The notes under the pieces: generated by a model
Seen by the model: only the letters and a program-made list of their open reading frames with translations
Databases searched by the model: none
Told to the model about the DNA's origin: nothing
From: Eubacteriales Family XIII. Incertae Sedis bacterium
GTDB lineage: Bacteria; Bacillota; Clostridia; Peptostreptococcales; Anaerovoracaceae
Reading direction: 5' to 3'
DNA: 10,245 nucleotides
Assembly: GCA_031269205.1 (NCBI GenBank)
Contig: JAISZM010000105.1
Coordinates: 1 to 10,245, forward strand
Part shown: in pieces, positions 1 through 6,600 of the stretch
How positions within the stretch are numbered: the first letter of the stretch is position 1
Layout: each line of letters opens with the position of its first letter
Made by a program: the position numbers and the translations under genes

Positions 1-2
1 CG

Positions 3-1526
3 CTGACCGTCACGCCGTGCTGGTGCTACGGCAGCGAGACCATGGATATGGACAAAAGCACGCCCAAGGCCGTGTGGGGCTTTAACGGTACGGAGCGCCC
101 GGGCGCGGTCTACCTCGCGGCCGTGCTCGCCGCGCACACGCAGAAGGGCATACCCGCCTACTCGATCTACGGCCACGAGGTGCAGGAAGCGGACGACAGG
201 GGCATACCCGCCGACGTCGCGGAGAAGATACTCAGGTGGGCGCGCGCGGCGGCGGCCGTGGGACAGATGAAGGGCAAGTCCTATCTGTCCGTCGGCAACG
301 TAGCCATGGGCATAGCCGGCAGCATCGTCGACGCCGGGCTTATCGAAAGGTATTTCGGTATGCGCTGTGAGTACAAGGATATGACCGAGATCATAAGGCG
401 CGTGGACAAGGGGATATATGACGCCGATGAGTTTGAAAGGGCATACGCGTGGGCCAAGGCAAACTGTATACAGAACGAAGACGTGTACCACGGCGGGGAC
501 GGCAAGGCGCAGGACGAACTCGACAAGGATTGGGCCTACTGTGTGAAGATGGCCATGATAATGCGCGATATGATGGAGGGTTCGGATGTCGTCAAGTCCC
601 TCGGCTGGAACGAGGAGGGCAACGGCAATAACGCCATACTGTCAGGTTTTCAGGGACAGCGTCAGTGGACCGACTTCATGCCGAACGGGGATTTCATGGA
701 GAGCATACTCTGCTCGTCCTTCGACTGGAACGGCATACGCAGACCCTATGTCGTCGCCACCGAGAACGACTGCCTGACGGGTCTGTCCATGCTGATGGGC
801 CATCTCGTCACGAACGCGGCGGCCATGTTCAGCGACGTGCGCACCTACTGGAGTCCCGAATCGTTCAACAGGGTGACGGACGCGGAGTTGACGGGATACG
901 CGAAGGACGGCGCGATACACCTCATCAACAGCGGGGCGACCTGCCTCGACGCTACGGGCGTGCAGCAGAGGGACGGCAAGCCCGCGATGAAGCCGTATTG
1001 GGAGATCACGGAGGACGAGGTGCGCGGTTGCCTCGAAGCCACGCGCTGGACGCCCGCCAATCTCGGGTATTTCAGGGGCGGCGGTTTCAGCTCCACCTTC
1101 CGCACGCGTGGCGGTATGCCGCTGACCATGCTGCACATCAACCTGGTGGACGGACTCGGCCCCGTGCTTCAGATAGCCGAAGGCTACACCTGCGATATCG
1201 ATCCGGCCGACGCGAGGAAGCTTGAGGACAGGACGGATCCGGGTTGGCCGTCCACGTGGTTTGCCCCGATACTGACCGGCAAAGGCGCGTTCAAGGACGT
1301 CTATTCCGTCATGGACAAATGGGGCGCCAATCACGGTGGCAGCGTCTACGGGCACGTCGGCGCCGACATCATCACGCTCGCGTCGATGCTCCGCATACCC
1401 GTGAACATGCACAATGTACCGGAGGAGAAGATATTCAGACCGAGCGCGTGGAACGAGTTTGGGACGGCTGACATAGAAAGCGTCGATTACCGCGCCTGCA
1501 AGAACTACGGTCCGTTGTATAAATAG
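3..1526 (+). CDS. fucI: L-fucose isomerase, 5'-truncated by the window edge
   Basis: Catalyses the Mn2+-dependent aldose-ketose isomerisation of L-fucose to L-fuculose in the cytoplasm; the family also converts D-arabinose to D-ribulose. The frame is open from base 3, and its first residues (LTVTPCWCYGSETMDMD) match an internal FucI motif, so the ATG at 42 is internal and not the start. About 507 residues are present against 591 in E. coli FucI, so roughly 84 N-terminal residues lie upstream. The metal ligands known in E. coli (Glu337, Asp361, His528) match the Glu codon at 762-764 (ATEND), the Asp codon at 834-836 (FSDVR) and the His codon at 1332-1334 (ANHGG). The Glu-Asp spacing of 24 and the 63 residues after His agree with E. 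coli. The C-terminal block GHVGADIITLASMLRIPV and the ending YRACKNYGPLYK are typical. A mutarotase gene follows 15 bp downstream, supporting a sugar-uptake operon. The active site looks intact; the physiological substrate (fucose or arabinose) is not resolved. Confidence 0.96.
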   Translation: MTVTPCWCYGSETMDMDKSTPKAVWGFNGTERPGAVYLAAVLAAHTQKGIPAYSIYGHEVQEADDRGIPADVAEKILRWARAAAAVGQMKGKSYLSVGNVAMGIAGSIVDAGLIERYFGMRCEYKDMTEIIRRVDKGIYDADEFERAYAWAKANCIQNEDVYHGGDGKAQDELDKDWAYCVKMAMIMRDMMEGSDVVKSLGWNEEGNGNNAILSGFQGQRQWTDFMPNGDFMESILCSSFDWNGIRRPYVVATENDCLTGLSMLMGHLVTNAAAMFSDVRTYWSPESFNRVTDAELTGYAKDGAIHLINSGATCLDATGVQQRDGKPAMKPYWEITEDEVRGCLEATRWTPANLGYFRGGGFSSTFRTRGGMPLTMLHINLVDGLGPVLQIAEGYTCDIDPADARKLEDRTDPGWPSTWFAPILTGKGAFKDVYSVMDKWGANHGGSVYGHVGADIITLASMLRIPVNMHNVPEEKIFRPSAWNEFGTADIESVDYRACKNYGPLYK

Positions 1527-1541
1527 CATGGGAGGGATATA

Positions 1542-1862
1542 ATGAGAGTGGGGCAGGTCATCGGGATCAAACCTGAATGTTTCGAGAAATACAAGGCTTT
1601 GCACGCGGATCCGTGGCCCGAGGTCAACCGGATGATCCACGAATGCAATATACGGAATTATTCGATCTATCACCATGACGGGCTTCTGTTCGCCTACTTT
1701 GAATATGTCGGGGACGACTACGCGGCTGATATGGCGAAGATGGCGGATGATGCTAAGACGCAAGAATGGTGGGGAGAGTGTATGCCCTGCCAGCGACCCG
1801 TGGAGGGCGCGCAGGACGGCGACTGGTGGCTGGATATCGAAGAACTCTACCATCTGGATTGA
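1542..1862 (+). CDS. L-rhamnose mutarotase (RhaM) family protein, probably serving the fucose isomerase
   Basis: A 106-residue protein of the RhaM/YiiL family (DUF718; dimeric ferredoxin-like fold), which interconverts alpha and beta anomers of deoxyhexoses so that the isomerase gets its preferred anomer. Family features are visible: an N-terminal strand (RVGQVIGIKP), then Tyr17 and His21 in YKALHADPWPEV, which match the Tyr and His of the E. coli RhaM active site, a central NYSIYHHDGLLFAYFEY strand pair, Trp76-Trp77 in EWWGE, and a C-terminal LDIEELYHLD matching the family's 'EVFYL' end. Length is normal (E. coli RhaM 104 aa). The start is well placed: a strong GGGAGGG at 1530-1536 lies 5 nt before the ATG. 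It follows fucI by 15 bp, so it is very likely cotranscribed with it. In that context its substrate is more likely L-fucose than L-rhamnose; this is inference from position. Confidence 0.92.
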   Translation: MRVGQVIGIKPECFEKYKALHADPWPEVNRMIHECNIRNYSIYHHDGLLFAYFEYVGDDYAADMAKMADDAKTQEWWGECMPCQRPVEGAQDGDWWLDIEELYHLD

Positions 1863-1924
1863 AGGGCGGAGCGATTGAACGGCTGAAGAGAGACTGACGA
1901 AAGGGATGTGGCGGGACTCACCGT

Positions 1925-2938
1925 ATGGCGACGACTATCAAGGACATTGCGGAAAAGACCGGGCTGGGACTCGCGACGATTTCCAAATACCTCAACGGCG
2001 GCAACGTCCGGCCGGAGAACCGGACGGCGATAGAAAGCGCCGTCAAGGATCTGAATTACTCGGTCAACGAGGCTGCGCGCAGCCTGAAATCAAAGCGTTC
2101 GTACGCGATAGGCGTTGTGTTGCCGGAGATAAACAACCAATTCTTCATGCAGATACTGACCGAGATGGAATACGTCTTCAAAAAGAAGAATTATGTAATA
2201 ATCATCAGTGACAGCCGTGATGATGAAGCGCTGGAGGCGGAGTCTGTCAGGTTTTTGATGAACAAGGGCGTCGCCGGGATCATCAGCTTCCCCGTTGGGC
2301 GCAATGGCAGATACCTGAAGCCCGCGCTCGCGGAAGACATACCGGTCATGTTCATCGACCGTACGATACCGGATCTGAAGGGGAAGGTCGACAGCGTCAT
2401 CATAGACAACGTGGCCATATCCCGCGAAGCGACGAGCTTTCTCGTCAAAAACGGGCATCGGAGCATCGGGATCATCACGGGCCCCGAGAACGCTTACACA
2501 GCCGACCGGCGTTTGCAGGGCTACCGCGAGATACTGGAGGAAAACGGCATACCCGTACGCCCCGAGCACATCATCCACGCTGATTTCACCGTGGAAGGCG
2601 GCATGAACGGGCTGAAAAAACTCTTGAAGAACGGAAAGGGGCTGACGGCCATCTACGCGGTCAACCACGCCGTGACGCTCGGCGCGCTGATGGGCATACG
2701 CGCAAAGGGGCTGAAGGTGCCGGACGACCTGTCGCTCATAGGATTCGACAGCATGGACTGGGCGAAGATCAACGTGCCCGCGCTGACCATCGTGGAGCAG
2801 CCCATCAAGTCCATCGGCAGGCAGGCCGCGGAGCTGTTCATCAAACGTCTCGACAACGAGAACGGGGGGATGCCCAAACAGTCGATCATACTCTCCGCTA
2901 CGCTGAATATCGGCGAGTCGGTGAGGAAGATATCGTAG
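1925..2938 (+). CDS. LacI-family transcriptional regulator
   Basis: A 337-residue regulator with the full LacI/GalR layout. Residues 4-24 (TIKDIAEKTGLGLATISKYLN) are the helix-turn-helix. Residues 48-58 (NEAARSLKSKR) form the hinge helix with Leu54, the residue that intercalates at the operator centre in this family. From residue 60 on there is a periplasmic-binding-protein-like effector domain, including IGVVLPEINNQFF, a GIISFP strand, HRSIGIITGP and the C-terminal signature LSLIGFDSMDWAKINVPALTIVEQP. No other start is available just upstream in this frame; the ribosome site is weak (GCGGG at 1911-1915). It lies between the fucI/mutarotase pair and the reductase-kinase-dehydrogenase group, all on one strand, so it probably represses this locus and is released by a sugar or sugar phosphate from it. 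The effector and operator are not identifiable; no convincing LacI-type palindrome was found in the two flanking gaps. Confidence 0.95.
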   Translation: MATTIKDIAEKTGLGLATISKYLNGGNVRPENRTAIESAVKDLNYSVNEAARSLKSKRSYAIGVVLPEINNQFFMQILTEMEYVFKKKNYVIIISDSRDDEALEAESVRFLMNKGVAGIISFPVGRNGRYLKPALAEDIPVMFIDRTIPDLKGKVDSVIIDNVAISREATSFLVKNGHRSIGIITGPENAYTADRRLQGYREILEENGIPVRPEHIIHADFTVEGGMNGLKKLLKNGKGLTAIYAVNHAVTLGALMGIRAKGLKVPDDLSLIGFDSMDWAKINVPALTIVEQPIKSIGRQAAELFIKRLDNENGGMPKQSIILSATLNIGESVRKIS

Positions 2939-2962
2939 CCGCCACGGAGTCGTCGTACGTCA

Positions 2963-2988
2963 CGCCAAGTCGCCGCCGCCAAGGTCGC
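2963..2988. repeat. Imperfect direct repeat in the gap between the lacI-type gene and the reductase
   Basis: The 79-bp gap 2939-3017 contains two near-identical copies, CGCCAAGTCGC at 2963-2973 and CGCCAAGGTCGC at 2977-2988, 14 bp apart. Nothing else stands out in this gap: no hairpin followed by a T run, no clear -35/-10 pair, and only a weak ribosome site (GGAT at 3007-3010) before the ATG at 3018. The repeat could be a regulator site or chance in GC-rich DNA. Confidence 0.3.
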
Positions 2989-3017
2989 GTTAAATCGCCG
3001 CAGATCGGATAATCAAT

Positions 3018-4028
3018 ATGGAAACAATAGTGACGGCGGGAGGGGCGCAGCTCCCCCGCGTAGGGATGGGTACCTTCGGTTCGGACAAATACGGCGCGGA
3101 CAGGGTTTCCGAAGCCGCGGCTTTCGCCTTGCGCGCGGGATACCGCATGTTCGACTGCGCGTCGGTCTACGGAAACGAGGATCGCATAGGGCGGGTTCTC
3201 GCGGACGCTTTCGCTGAGGGCGTCTGCCGCCGCGAGGATCTGTTCATCGTATCGAAGGTCTGGAACGACATGCACGGAGAGGGCATGGCGCTGCGTTCAG
3301 TAGCGAAAAGCCTTTCCGACCTGAGGCTCGATTATCTCGACGCCTATTTCCTGCACTGGCCGTTTCCGAATTATCACGCGCCGGGATGCGATGGCGACGC
3401 GCGCAATCCGGACTCGATCCCGTTTTCGGCGGATCGCTTCATGACCGCGTGGCGGCAGCTCGAGGAGATACACGGACGCGGGCAGGCGCGCTACATCGGC
3501 ATGTCGAATATGACGACGCCGAAATTGGAGGCCGTGCTGCCCCTCTGCCGCGTAAAACCTTCGCTGATAGAGATGGAGCTTCACCCGGCTTTTCAGCAGC
3601 CCGCGCTGTTCGACTACTGCGTGGCGCGCGGTATGCAGCCTATCGGATTCTGCCCGATCGGATCGCCATCGCGCCCCGAACGCGACAAAGCGGCGGGCGA
3701 CGTCGTCGACACGGAGATGCCGGAGGTGGTGAACATAGCGGAGGCGCACGGCATCCATCCCGCGCTCGTCTGCCTCAAGTGGTCCGCGCAGCGCGGCGCG
3801 ATACCGATACCGTTCTCCGTCAAAGAGCCGCAGATACTCGCCAACCTTCGTTGCGTGTCCGAAGACCCTCTCACGACAGACCCTCTCACAGATGAAGAGA
3901 TGCGGACGCTCGCGGCCGCGGATAAGGAGTGCCGCCTCGTCAAGGGGCAGGTGTTCCTCTGGGAGGGCGCTCGCGGCTGGGAGGATCTCTGGGACATGGA
4001 CGGCAAAATCGAGGGAACCGGCCGGTGA
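3018..4028 (+). CDS. Aldo/keto reductase
   Basis: A 336-residue cytoplasmic oxidoreductase of the aldo/keto reductase superfamily, which reduces aldehydes or sugar aldoses to alcohols with NAD(P)H. The catalytic tetrad is complete and canonically spaced: Asp46 and Tyr51 (FDCASVYGNE), Lys80 (VSKVW) and His113 (FLHWPF). The barrel motifs GMGTFG (17-22), RYIGMSN (158-164) and IEMELHP (184-190) are present. A loop of about 25 residues after His113, before the helix at FMTAWRQLEE, resembles loop A of the xylose/aldose-reductase type. The usual PKS..R coenzyme motif is replaced by PFSVKEPQ (265-272), so the two residues that normally contact the NADPH 2'-phosphate are Phe266 and Gln272, which hints at NADH use. 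It contains a 15-bp in-frame duplication near 3863-3889. It is the first gene of a tightly coupled set, and its stop overlaps the kinase start. The substrate is unknown; reduction of a sugar to a polyol is the suggestion from context. Confidence 0.93.
   Translation: METIVTAGGAQLPRVGMGTFGSDKYGADRVSEAAAFALRAGYRMFDCASVYGNEDRIGRVLADAFAEGVCRREDLFIVSKVWNDMHGEGMALRSVAKSLSDLRLDYLDAYFLHWPFPNYHAPGCDGDARNPDSIPFSADRFMTAWRQLEEIHGRGQARYIGMSNMTTPKLEAVLPLCRVKPSLIEMELHPAFQQPALFDYCVARGMQPIGFCPIGSPSRPERDKAAGDVVDTEMPEVVNIAEAHGIHPALVCLKWSAQRGAIPIPFSVKEPQILANLRCVSEDPLTTDPLTDEEMRTLAAADKECRLVKGQVFLWEGARGWEDLWDMDGKIEGTGR
3863..3889 (+). repeat. 15-bp in-frame tandem duplication inside the aldo/keto reductase gene
   Basis: AGACCCTCTCAC occurs at 3863-3874 and again at 3878-3889, giving a 15-bp period and the peptide DPLTTDPLT just before the conserved DEEMRTLAA helix. 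Reductases of this type normally have a single such turn here. The near-identity of the copies suggests a recent five-codon slippage duplication that keeps the frame. Confidence 0.75.
4011..4015 (+). promoter_or_regulatory. Ribosome binding site that fixes the GTG start of the FGGY kinase
   Basis: GAGGG lies 9 nt before the GTG at 4025, inside the end of the reductase gene. It supports the GTG over the upstream in-frame ATG at 3929, which would extend the kinase about 100 bp into the reductase gene with an unrelated arginine/glycine-rich peptide. Confidence 0.7.
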
Positions 4029-5545
4029 GCGATCGCTATCTGCTGGGCATGGATATAGGCACTTCCGCGTGCAAGGTCGTGCTTTTCTCCGTCGGCGGCG
4101 AGATCGTCGCGCGGGAGGGCGGAGATTTTCACGTATACCGCCCCGCGCCGGGATGGGCGGAGCAGGATCCGAACGAGTGGTGGGACGTGGCCGCGGCGGC
4201 GGTCGGTAGGCTCATTGCCGAAAACGGCGTGGACGCTTCACGGATCGCTGGCGTCGGCGTGGCGGGACAAAGCTGGTCGGCGATACCCGTCGACCGTTCG
4301 GGGAACGCGCTCAGGAACACCCCCATCTGGATGGACACGCGCGCGGCGGGCATCTGCCGCGAGGTGACGGAGGCTATCCCCGAAGACGACGTCTTTGAGG
4401 TCTGCGGCAATTCGTTCAAGCCGGGTTACACCACGCCCAAGATACTTTGGTATGAGCGGGAGGAACCCCGCTTGTTCGAGAAGACCCACAGGATACTGCA
4501 ATCAAATTCGTTCGTCGTACACAGACTGACGGATGAGCTTTCGCAGGATGTCTCGCAGGGCTACGGCCTGCATTTTTTCGACATGAGGCGCCGCGTATTT
4601 GACCTCGGGATGGCCGGGCGGCTCGGTGTTGACCTCGGCCTGATCCCGCCGCTGTTCGAGAGCCACAGCGTCGTTGGGACGGCGACGCGCGGAGCCGCGG
4701 CGCTCACGGGTCTTGCGGAGGGGACGCCCGTGGTTGCGGGAGGGCTTGACGCGGCCTGCGGTACGCTCGGAGCGGGCGTGACGAGGGAAGGCCAGTCGCA
4801 GGAGCAGGGCGGCCAGGCGGGCGGGATGAGCATATGTGTGGAGTCCTACCGCGCAGACCCCCGGCTGATATTGTCGCCGCACGTCGTCCCCGGCGCCTGG
4901 CTGCTTCAGGGCGGAACCGTCGGAGGAGGCGGCGCGCTCAGATGGGCGGAGGAAGAACTCGGGGCGTCGGAGCGCGCGGAGGCGGCCGCGCGCGGGATTT
5001 CATCATTCCGGGTGCTGGACGAGGAAGCCGAACGCGTGGCGCCCGGAGCGGACGGCGTGGTCTTCCTCCCCTATCTCTCGGGGGAGCGTTCCCCCATCTG
5101 GGACGAGCGCGCGAAGGGCGTCTGGTACGGACTCGACTATCGCACGACGCGCGCGGTTCTGATCCGCGCCGTGCTCGAGGGCGTCGCGTTTTCGCTCAGG
5201 CACAACATAGAGACGGCGCGGGAAGCCGGCGCGGAGGCAGGGGTCATCCACGCCATAGGGGGCGGCGCTCGCAGCGCGCTGTGGAACCAGATCAAAGCCG
5301 ATGTCGTCGGCTGCGGGATCACGGCGTCGGGCGCGGAGACGGCGACCTGCGCGGGCGCCGCGATGCTGGCCGGCGTGGGCGTCGGGGAGTACCGCGGATT
5401 CGACGAGGCGGTTCGGGCGTTTGTGGACGAAGGGGTTCGCTATGAGCCGAACCTCGCGAACAAGGCGGTCTACGACCGGCGCTACGAGACGTACCTGAAG
5501 CTCTACGAGCGGCTTCGCCCGATCATGCGCGAGGAGGAACACTGA
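4025..5545 (+). CDS. FGGY-family carbohydrate kinase (xylulokinase-like)
   Basis: A 506-residue sugar or polyol kinase that transfers the ATP gamma-phosphate to a terminal hydroxyl. Starting at GTG 4025, the protein opens directly with the family motif GMDIGTSACK (8-17). It then shows GWAEQDPNEWW (43-53), GVGVAGQS (76-83), PIWMDTRA (100-107), GGLDAACGTLGAG (239-251) with probable catalytic base Asp242, FLPYLSGERSPIWD (347-360) and the adenosine-binding GGGARSALWNQIKADV (412-427). Length is normal for the family. Residues 256-268 (GQSQEQGGQAGGM) replace the GTSG turn of classical xylulokinases, and VVPGAWLLQGGTVGGGG (287-303) follows; together these suggest a distinct FGGY subfamily. Its GTG overlaps the reductase TGA by 4 bp (GTGA) and the dehydrogenase ATG follows its stop by 2 bp, so translation is probably coupled. 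It could be the fuculokinase or ribulokinase partner of FucI, or phosphorylate a ketohexose or polyol for the next two enzymes; the sequence does not decide. Confidence 0.93.
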   Translation: MSDRYLLGMDIGTSACKVVLFSVGGEIVAREGGDFHVYRPAPGWAEQDPNEWWDVAAAAVGRLIAENGVDASRIAGVGVAGQSWSAIPVDRSGNALRNTPIWMDTRAAGICREVTEAIPEDDVFEVCGNSFKPGYTTPKILWYEREEPRLFEKTHRILQSNSFVVHRLTDELSQDVSQGYGLHFFDMRRRVFDLGMAGRLGVDLGLIPPLFESHSVVGTATRGAAALTGLAEGTPVVAGGLDAACGTLGAGVTREGQSQEQGGQAGGMSICVESYRADPRLILSPHVVPGAWLLQGGTVGGGGALRWAEEELGASERAEAAARGISSFRVLDEEAERVAPGADGVVFLPYLSGERSPIWDERAKGVWYGLDYRTTRAVLIRAVLEGVAFSLRHNIETAREAGAEAGVIHAIGGGARSALWNQIKADVVGCGITASGAETATCAGAAMLAGVGVGEYRGFDEAVRAFVDEGVRYEPNLANKAVYDRRYETYLKLYERLRPIMREEEH

Positions 5546-5547
5546 AG

Positions 5548-6600
5548 ATGAAAGCGGCCGTCCTTTACGGAAATGGAGACATGCGTTACGACGACTGGCC
5601 TACGCCGGAGGTCAAGCCGGGTACGGTGAAGATCGCGGTGAAGGCGAGCGGGATCTGCGGCAGCGATGTCCCGCGCGTGCTTCACGGCGGCGCGCATTGG
5701 TACCCGATCGTACTCGGCCATGAATTCGCGGGAGTGGTCTGTGAAAGCGGAGATGGCGTGACAAAGGTGAAGCCGGGCGACACGGTCGTCGTCGCGCCCA
5801 GAATACCCTGTTTTGCCTGTGCGGACTGTCTCGCGGGGAACATCGCCCAATGCGGCCACGATAGTTTTATCGGTTCGCGCGAGCAGGGGAGCTTCGCGGA
5901 ATATATCGTCGTGCCGGAAGCGAACGTGGTGCCGTACGACCCCTCCGTGCCGTTCGAGACCGCGGTGTTCTTTGAGCCGGCGACGGTCGCCTTTCACGGC
6001 GTGCGAAACGTGGGTTTCGATGGTGGCGGCGACGTGGCCGTAGTCGGCGCGGGTACGATAGGACTCTTTGTGCTACAATGGGCTAAGGCGCTCGGCGCGC
6101 GGAATGTCGTCGTCCTCGACGTCGATCAGGCGCGGCTCGATCTTGCCCTCTCGTTGGGCGCGGACGCGGCCGTGGACAGCGGCAGGCTCGATTTTGTGGC
6201 GGAGGCCGCCGCTCTGACGGGGAGCGGCGGGTTTGATTGGGTGTTCGACGCGGCGGGGAACAACGCGACGTTGCTTGCCTCCCTCAGGCTCGCGGCGGCG
6301 AAGGCGAGGATAGGCCTCATAGGGACGCCGCAACAGAGCGTCACATTCGAGAGAGGCGAGTGGGAGCTTATCAACAGGAAGGAAGTGTGGATCAGGGGCT
6401 GTTGGCAGAGCTACAGTCTGCCGTTTCCGGGCGACGAGTGGCGCATGACCGCGGACGCGTTCGGCGACGGAAGCCTGAAGGCGGACGACCGTCTCATCTT
6501 CAGAAGATATCCCCTGTCAAAGGCCGCCGAGGCGTTCTCGCTTTTCAAGAACCCCTCGCAGGTACACGGAAAGGTGTTGCTTATAAATGAAGACAAATAA
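5548..6600 (+). CDS. Zinc-dependent medium-chain dehydrogenase, galactitol-1-phosphate 5-dehydrogenase (GatD)-like
   Basis: A 350-residue medium-chain alcohol dehydrogenase. Similarity to E. coli GatD is strong by eye: ICGSDVPRVLHGGAHWYPIV (36-55) and PCFACADCLAGNIAQC (87-102) followed by FIGSREQGSFAEYIVV have nearly the same wording in GatD. GatD oxidises galactitol 1-phosphate to tagatose 6-phosphate with NAD+. Catalytic zinc ligands are Cys37, His58 and Glu143 (one less than in GatD); the structural zinc site is Cys88, Cys91, Cys94 and Cys102. The Rossmann motif is GAGTIG (167-172), with Asp191 at the end of the second strand, which favours NAD+ over NADP+. The start follows a GAGGAGG site at 5531-5537, 10 nt upstream in the kinase end. 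Related PF00107 enzymes oxidise free hexitols (D-altritol to D-tagatose in Agrobacterium), so either a polyol or its phosphate is possible. Its last 14 bp overlap the next gene. Confidence 0.9.
   Translation: MKAAVLYGNGDMRYDDWPTPEVKPGTVKIAVKASGICGSDVPRVLHGGAHWYPIVLGHEFAGVVCESGDGVTKVKPGDTVVVAPRIPCFACADCLAGNIAQCGHDSFIGSREQGSFAEYIVVPEANVVPYDPSVPFETAVFFEPATVAFHGVRNVGFDGGGDVAVVGAGTIGLFVLQWAKALGARNVVVLDVDQARLDLALSLGADAAVDSGRLDFVAEAAALTGSGGFDWVFDAAGNNATLLASLRLAAAKARIGLIGTPQQSVTFERGEWELINRKEVWIRGCWQSYSLPFPGDEWRMTADAFGDGSLKADDRLIFRRYPLSKAAEAFSLFKNPSQVHGKVLLINEDK

Noticed and set aside
42..44. ATG 42 as the start of the fucose isomerase
   Set aside because: Codons 3-41 encode VTPCWCYGSET, a conserved internal FucI segment, so the gene begins outside the window.
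642..1853. Minus-strand open frame of 403 codons opposite fucI and the mutarotase
   Set aside because: It lies wholly antisense to two clearly recognised genes, its product is rich in Arg, His and Val with no known motif, and long antisense frames are expected in GC-rich DNA.
3008..3013. GATAAT as a -10 box for the reductase gene
   Set aside because: It ends 4 bp before the ATG and has no acceptable -35 at 16-18 bp, so it would require leaderless transcription with no other support.
2939..3017. LacI-type operator between the regulator and the reductase
   Set aside because: The best symmetric sequence (CGTACG) has only 3-bp arms with mismatches beyond them, too little to call an operator.
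3929..4024. Longer kinase reading frame starting at ATG 3929
   Set aside because: It would add 32 residues of arginine/glycine-rich sequence that is the reductase gene read in another frame. The GTG at 4025 has a well-spaced GAGGG site and places the GMDIGTS motif at the expected distance from the N-terminus.
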